Below, one piece after another: positions 3,993 through 5,776 of a stretch of 5,776 nucleotides of DNA. The notes beneath the pieces are model-generated. The model worked only from the letters and a program-made list of their open reading frames with translations. It was not told where the DNA came from and searched no databases. Made by a program: the position numbers and the translations under genes. Source of the stretch: Phycisphaerae bacterium (GTDB lineage Bacteria; Planctomycetota; Phycisphaerae; Sedimentisphaerales; Anaerobacaceae); contig JAUWBX010000166.1 in the NCBI GenBank assembly GCA_030609625.1, forward strand, positions 1-5,776. Reading direction: 5' to 3'. Each line of letters opens with the position of its first letter. The stretch's first letter is position 1.

Positions 3993-5776
3993 TTACCACC
4001 TCTTGACCTGAGCTACCCTGAGCAATTCACCTACACATTTTTTCTGTTGAGCGGCGTAAGAGTTCGCGAGTCTTGTGTCCTTCTGTGTTCGGGCGACACT
4101 CTCCAAATAAAAGCATGCTAACCGCGCGGCTCCAACTCTGTTGCGATAACCATCCTGTTCGACCCAATCAGCCTCATTTTCTGTGAATTTCTCGACATAA
4201 TCTTCGCAAAACTTTTTAACGTCAGGTTTTATCTCAACGAACCCCGAAGCAACAAGTATTATTTCACGCATAGGGGCCGGCGATTCGTTCAAATTGAAGG
4301 CTTTGACGGCAAAATCAAATCCCTTCTTTTTCTCGGCTATTCCCCAACGATAGTAAAGCCAGCTATGGGCACGAATAAGGTTCCCGTGGTAATCATCAGG
4401 GTAAACGGTTTTTCCGTTAAATATGCCGTCATAAAGTGCCTTGCCCTGGGGCGTTCTTTTATCAACGAACAATTTTTGCTTATTATTGAAGAAGACAAGA
4501 GGCCAATTGGAATTACGTTCAATGCCCTGTATGGCATGATAGGCCGTTTTTAGATAATACTCATGCCGCGGAGGGTTGCTATACGTTGACTGGGGCATTA
4601 AGACTACCCAGACATTACGTTCTCTTAGCCGTTCATCCATCCACTGGCCGATCTTTACATAATCTGCTCCGGTTAAACTTTGTCCTCTGGCCCGGGCACG
4701 TGCCACTATCTGGCCTGTAACCAGGCCACCACCCATAATACGCGTCCAGGCGTCGAAGGCTTTGCGGTCATAAGCTGCCTGTGCTCTGCCATCCATAAAC
4801 AACTGCAGAGGCGTGAAGCCGGTATTCGGGTCGGGCTCCTGACCCCAGCCGACGAAGCCGCCCTCAGTCCAGTAATTAAACATTTTACCTTTTAATTTGT
4901 TATCTTTCATAAACTTAGTGGCGTAAAACGGCTTTTGGCCCGAATCGGTCATTCGCATAAACATTGAAGTTAATTTTGGGTCGCGAGGCCAGGCGTCGAG
5001 ATAAATACGCTTAAATTTAAGCCCCCACCATGTGCCGAAAAACAAGACCGCCACGGAACCGGCAAGCACAAGAAACAATTGCAGGTTATACGGCATCACA
5101 GAGACAATCAGGCGATTGTTTTTCCGCAAGTTACGCGCTGCTGAAATTGCACGGACGAGCTGGTCGATGAACATCGCTATAACCGGGCAGGCCACGATGG
5201 CGGCTATCGGTATAAACCGGCGGGAACGAATGGCCATATAAATGGTAAGAGCTGCGATGAGCATTAGTGATATATCGATTTTGGGCCATTGATACCCGTC
5301 AGAGCTATTTATTTTTCGCCTGGAGTGCCGGCCAACAGATTTGGAAGTTACTATCAGGACAACAGCCCAGGCCACAAGAGCTAACCAGGCAATAATGTAC
5401 ATTACTAAAAAAGGTTTTGCAGTACCGACAGGATTAGTCCAGTCGAAAGCAGGACGCCATTCGTGGATGTTACGCCATCTCGCAGCGTGTTCGCTGACAC
5501 TGATGATAAATGTATGAGTCAGATTCGTTAAATGAAAAGGGTTGAACACAACCGTAGCTAAAAAAGCAACAAAATAAGCTGCGATTGTATGATAAACACC
5601 CTTCCATCCAATACAGACAAGATTTTTCTTGAAAAAAATCAGGACAATATCCAAAACTATCACCAGGATGAAAAACAGAAACGTGGGTAATGTAAGGCCG
5701 GCTTTCGAAAGGACTAAATATAAGAATGGCCAGGCAGTAACATTGTATAAAATCGCGGTCCATTTTCTATTACAGT
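3993..5776 (-). CDS. Multi-pass membrane protein, probable GT-C-type glycosyltransferase (5' end missing)
   Basis: The frame stays open to the right edge, so the true start lies outside the window. 593 aa are visible, and the GTG at 5663 is only an internal codon. The first ~250 visible residues hold about six or seven hydrophobic segments (near 18-48, 61-80, 122-142, 168-182, 186-207, 231-252). A ~340-residue soluble tail follows, probably outside the membrane. Recognisable pieces are SEHAARWRNIHEW (94-106), RSRRFIPIAA (183-192), MFNYWTEGGFVGW (298-310) and LFMDGRAQAAYD (325-336). The pair W-x(2)-GGF and F-x-DGR is typical of large bacterial GT-C-like proteins that take sugars from polyprenyl-phosphate donors. 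The next gene downstream could make such a donor. The catalytic loop would lie in the missing N-terminal part, so the assignment is by resemblance only. Confidence 0.6.
   Translation of the reverse strand, partial: CNRKWTAILYNVTAWPFLYLVLSKAGLTLPTFLFFILVIVLDIVLIFFKKNLVCIGWKGVYHTIAAYFVAFLATVVFNPFHLTNLTHTFIISVSEHAARWRNIHEWRPAFDWTNPVGTAKPFLVMYIIAWLALVAWAVVLIVTSKSVGRHSRRKINSSDGYQWPKIDISLMLIAALTIYMAIRSRRFIPIAAIVACPVIAMFIDQLVRAISAARNLRKNNRLIVSVMPYNLQLFLVLAGSVAVLFFGTWWGLKFKRIYLDAWPRDPKLTSMFMRMTDSGQKPFYATKFMKDNKLKGKMFNYWTEGGFVGWGQEPDPNTGFTPLQLFMDGRAQAAYDRKAFDAWTRIMGGGLVTGQIVARARARGQSLTGADYVKIGQWMDERLRERNVWVVLMPQSTYSNPPRHEYYLKTAYHAIQGIERNSNWPLVFFNNKQKLFVDKRTPQGKALYDGIFNGKTVYPDDYHGNLIRAHSWLYYRWGIAEKKKGFDFAVKAFNLNESPAPMREIILVASGFVEIKPDVKKFCEDYVEKFTENEADWVEQDGYRNRVGAARLACFYLESVARTQKDTRLANSYAAQQKKCVGELLRVAQVKRW

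Noticed and set aside
5470..5763. Open frame of 97 codons on the - strand
   Set aside because: It overlaps the membrane protein gene in another frame. The membrane protein frame is open to the window edge and has consistent hydrophobic segments.

Overview
The window looks like a piece of a bacterial chromosome of moderate GC content. Uncultured Planctomycetota (Phycisphaerae-like) is my best guess. It rests on the style of the large membrane glycosyltransferase, on small single-pass membrane proteins of unknown function, and on intergenic DNA full of short palindromes. No rRNA or other taxonomic marker is present, so this is weak inference.

Left part (1-872, + strand): a tandem duplication. 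Two copies, about 390 bp apart, each carry a TTGGCA-16-TTAAAT promoter-like pair, a leader with a small hairpin followed by GATAAAA, a purine-rich ribosome binding site 7 bases before an ATG, and the start of a short protein with one N-terminal membrane helix. Copy 1 (177-311) is only 44 aa and looks shortened. Copy 2 (564-872) is 102 aa. A 154-bp gap with a strong GC hairpin (965-992) separates these from the convergent genes that follow.

Right part (1027-5776, - strand): three genes read leftward. The first in transcription order is the 3' part of a multi-pass membrane protein resembling GT-C type glycosyltransferases (3993 to beyond the right edge). Next is a family 2 glycosyltransferase of the polyprenyl-phosphate sugar synthase type (3039-3740). 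Last is a 650-aa protein joining an N-terminal gamma-glutamylcyclotransferase/AIG2-like domain to a C-terminal part that resembles Amidoligase_2 (1027-2979). The first two fit together as a lipid-linked sugar donor synthase and a membrane sugar acceptor enzyme. The third suggests amide/peptide bond chemistry, and its link to the other two is only positional.

The gaps between the - strand genes are unusual. Positions 3747-3992 hold a nested set of inverted repeats up to about 170 bp across, abutting the stop codon of the membrane protein gene. Positions 2984-3007 hold a 14-bp-period direct repeat. A short inverted/direct repeat even encodes the last codons of the cyclotransferase/amidoligase gene.

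The most noteworthy items are the cyclotransferase-amidoligase fusion, the duplicated promoter/leader/small-protein cassette with a possible structured leader RNA, and the palindrome stack.
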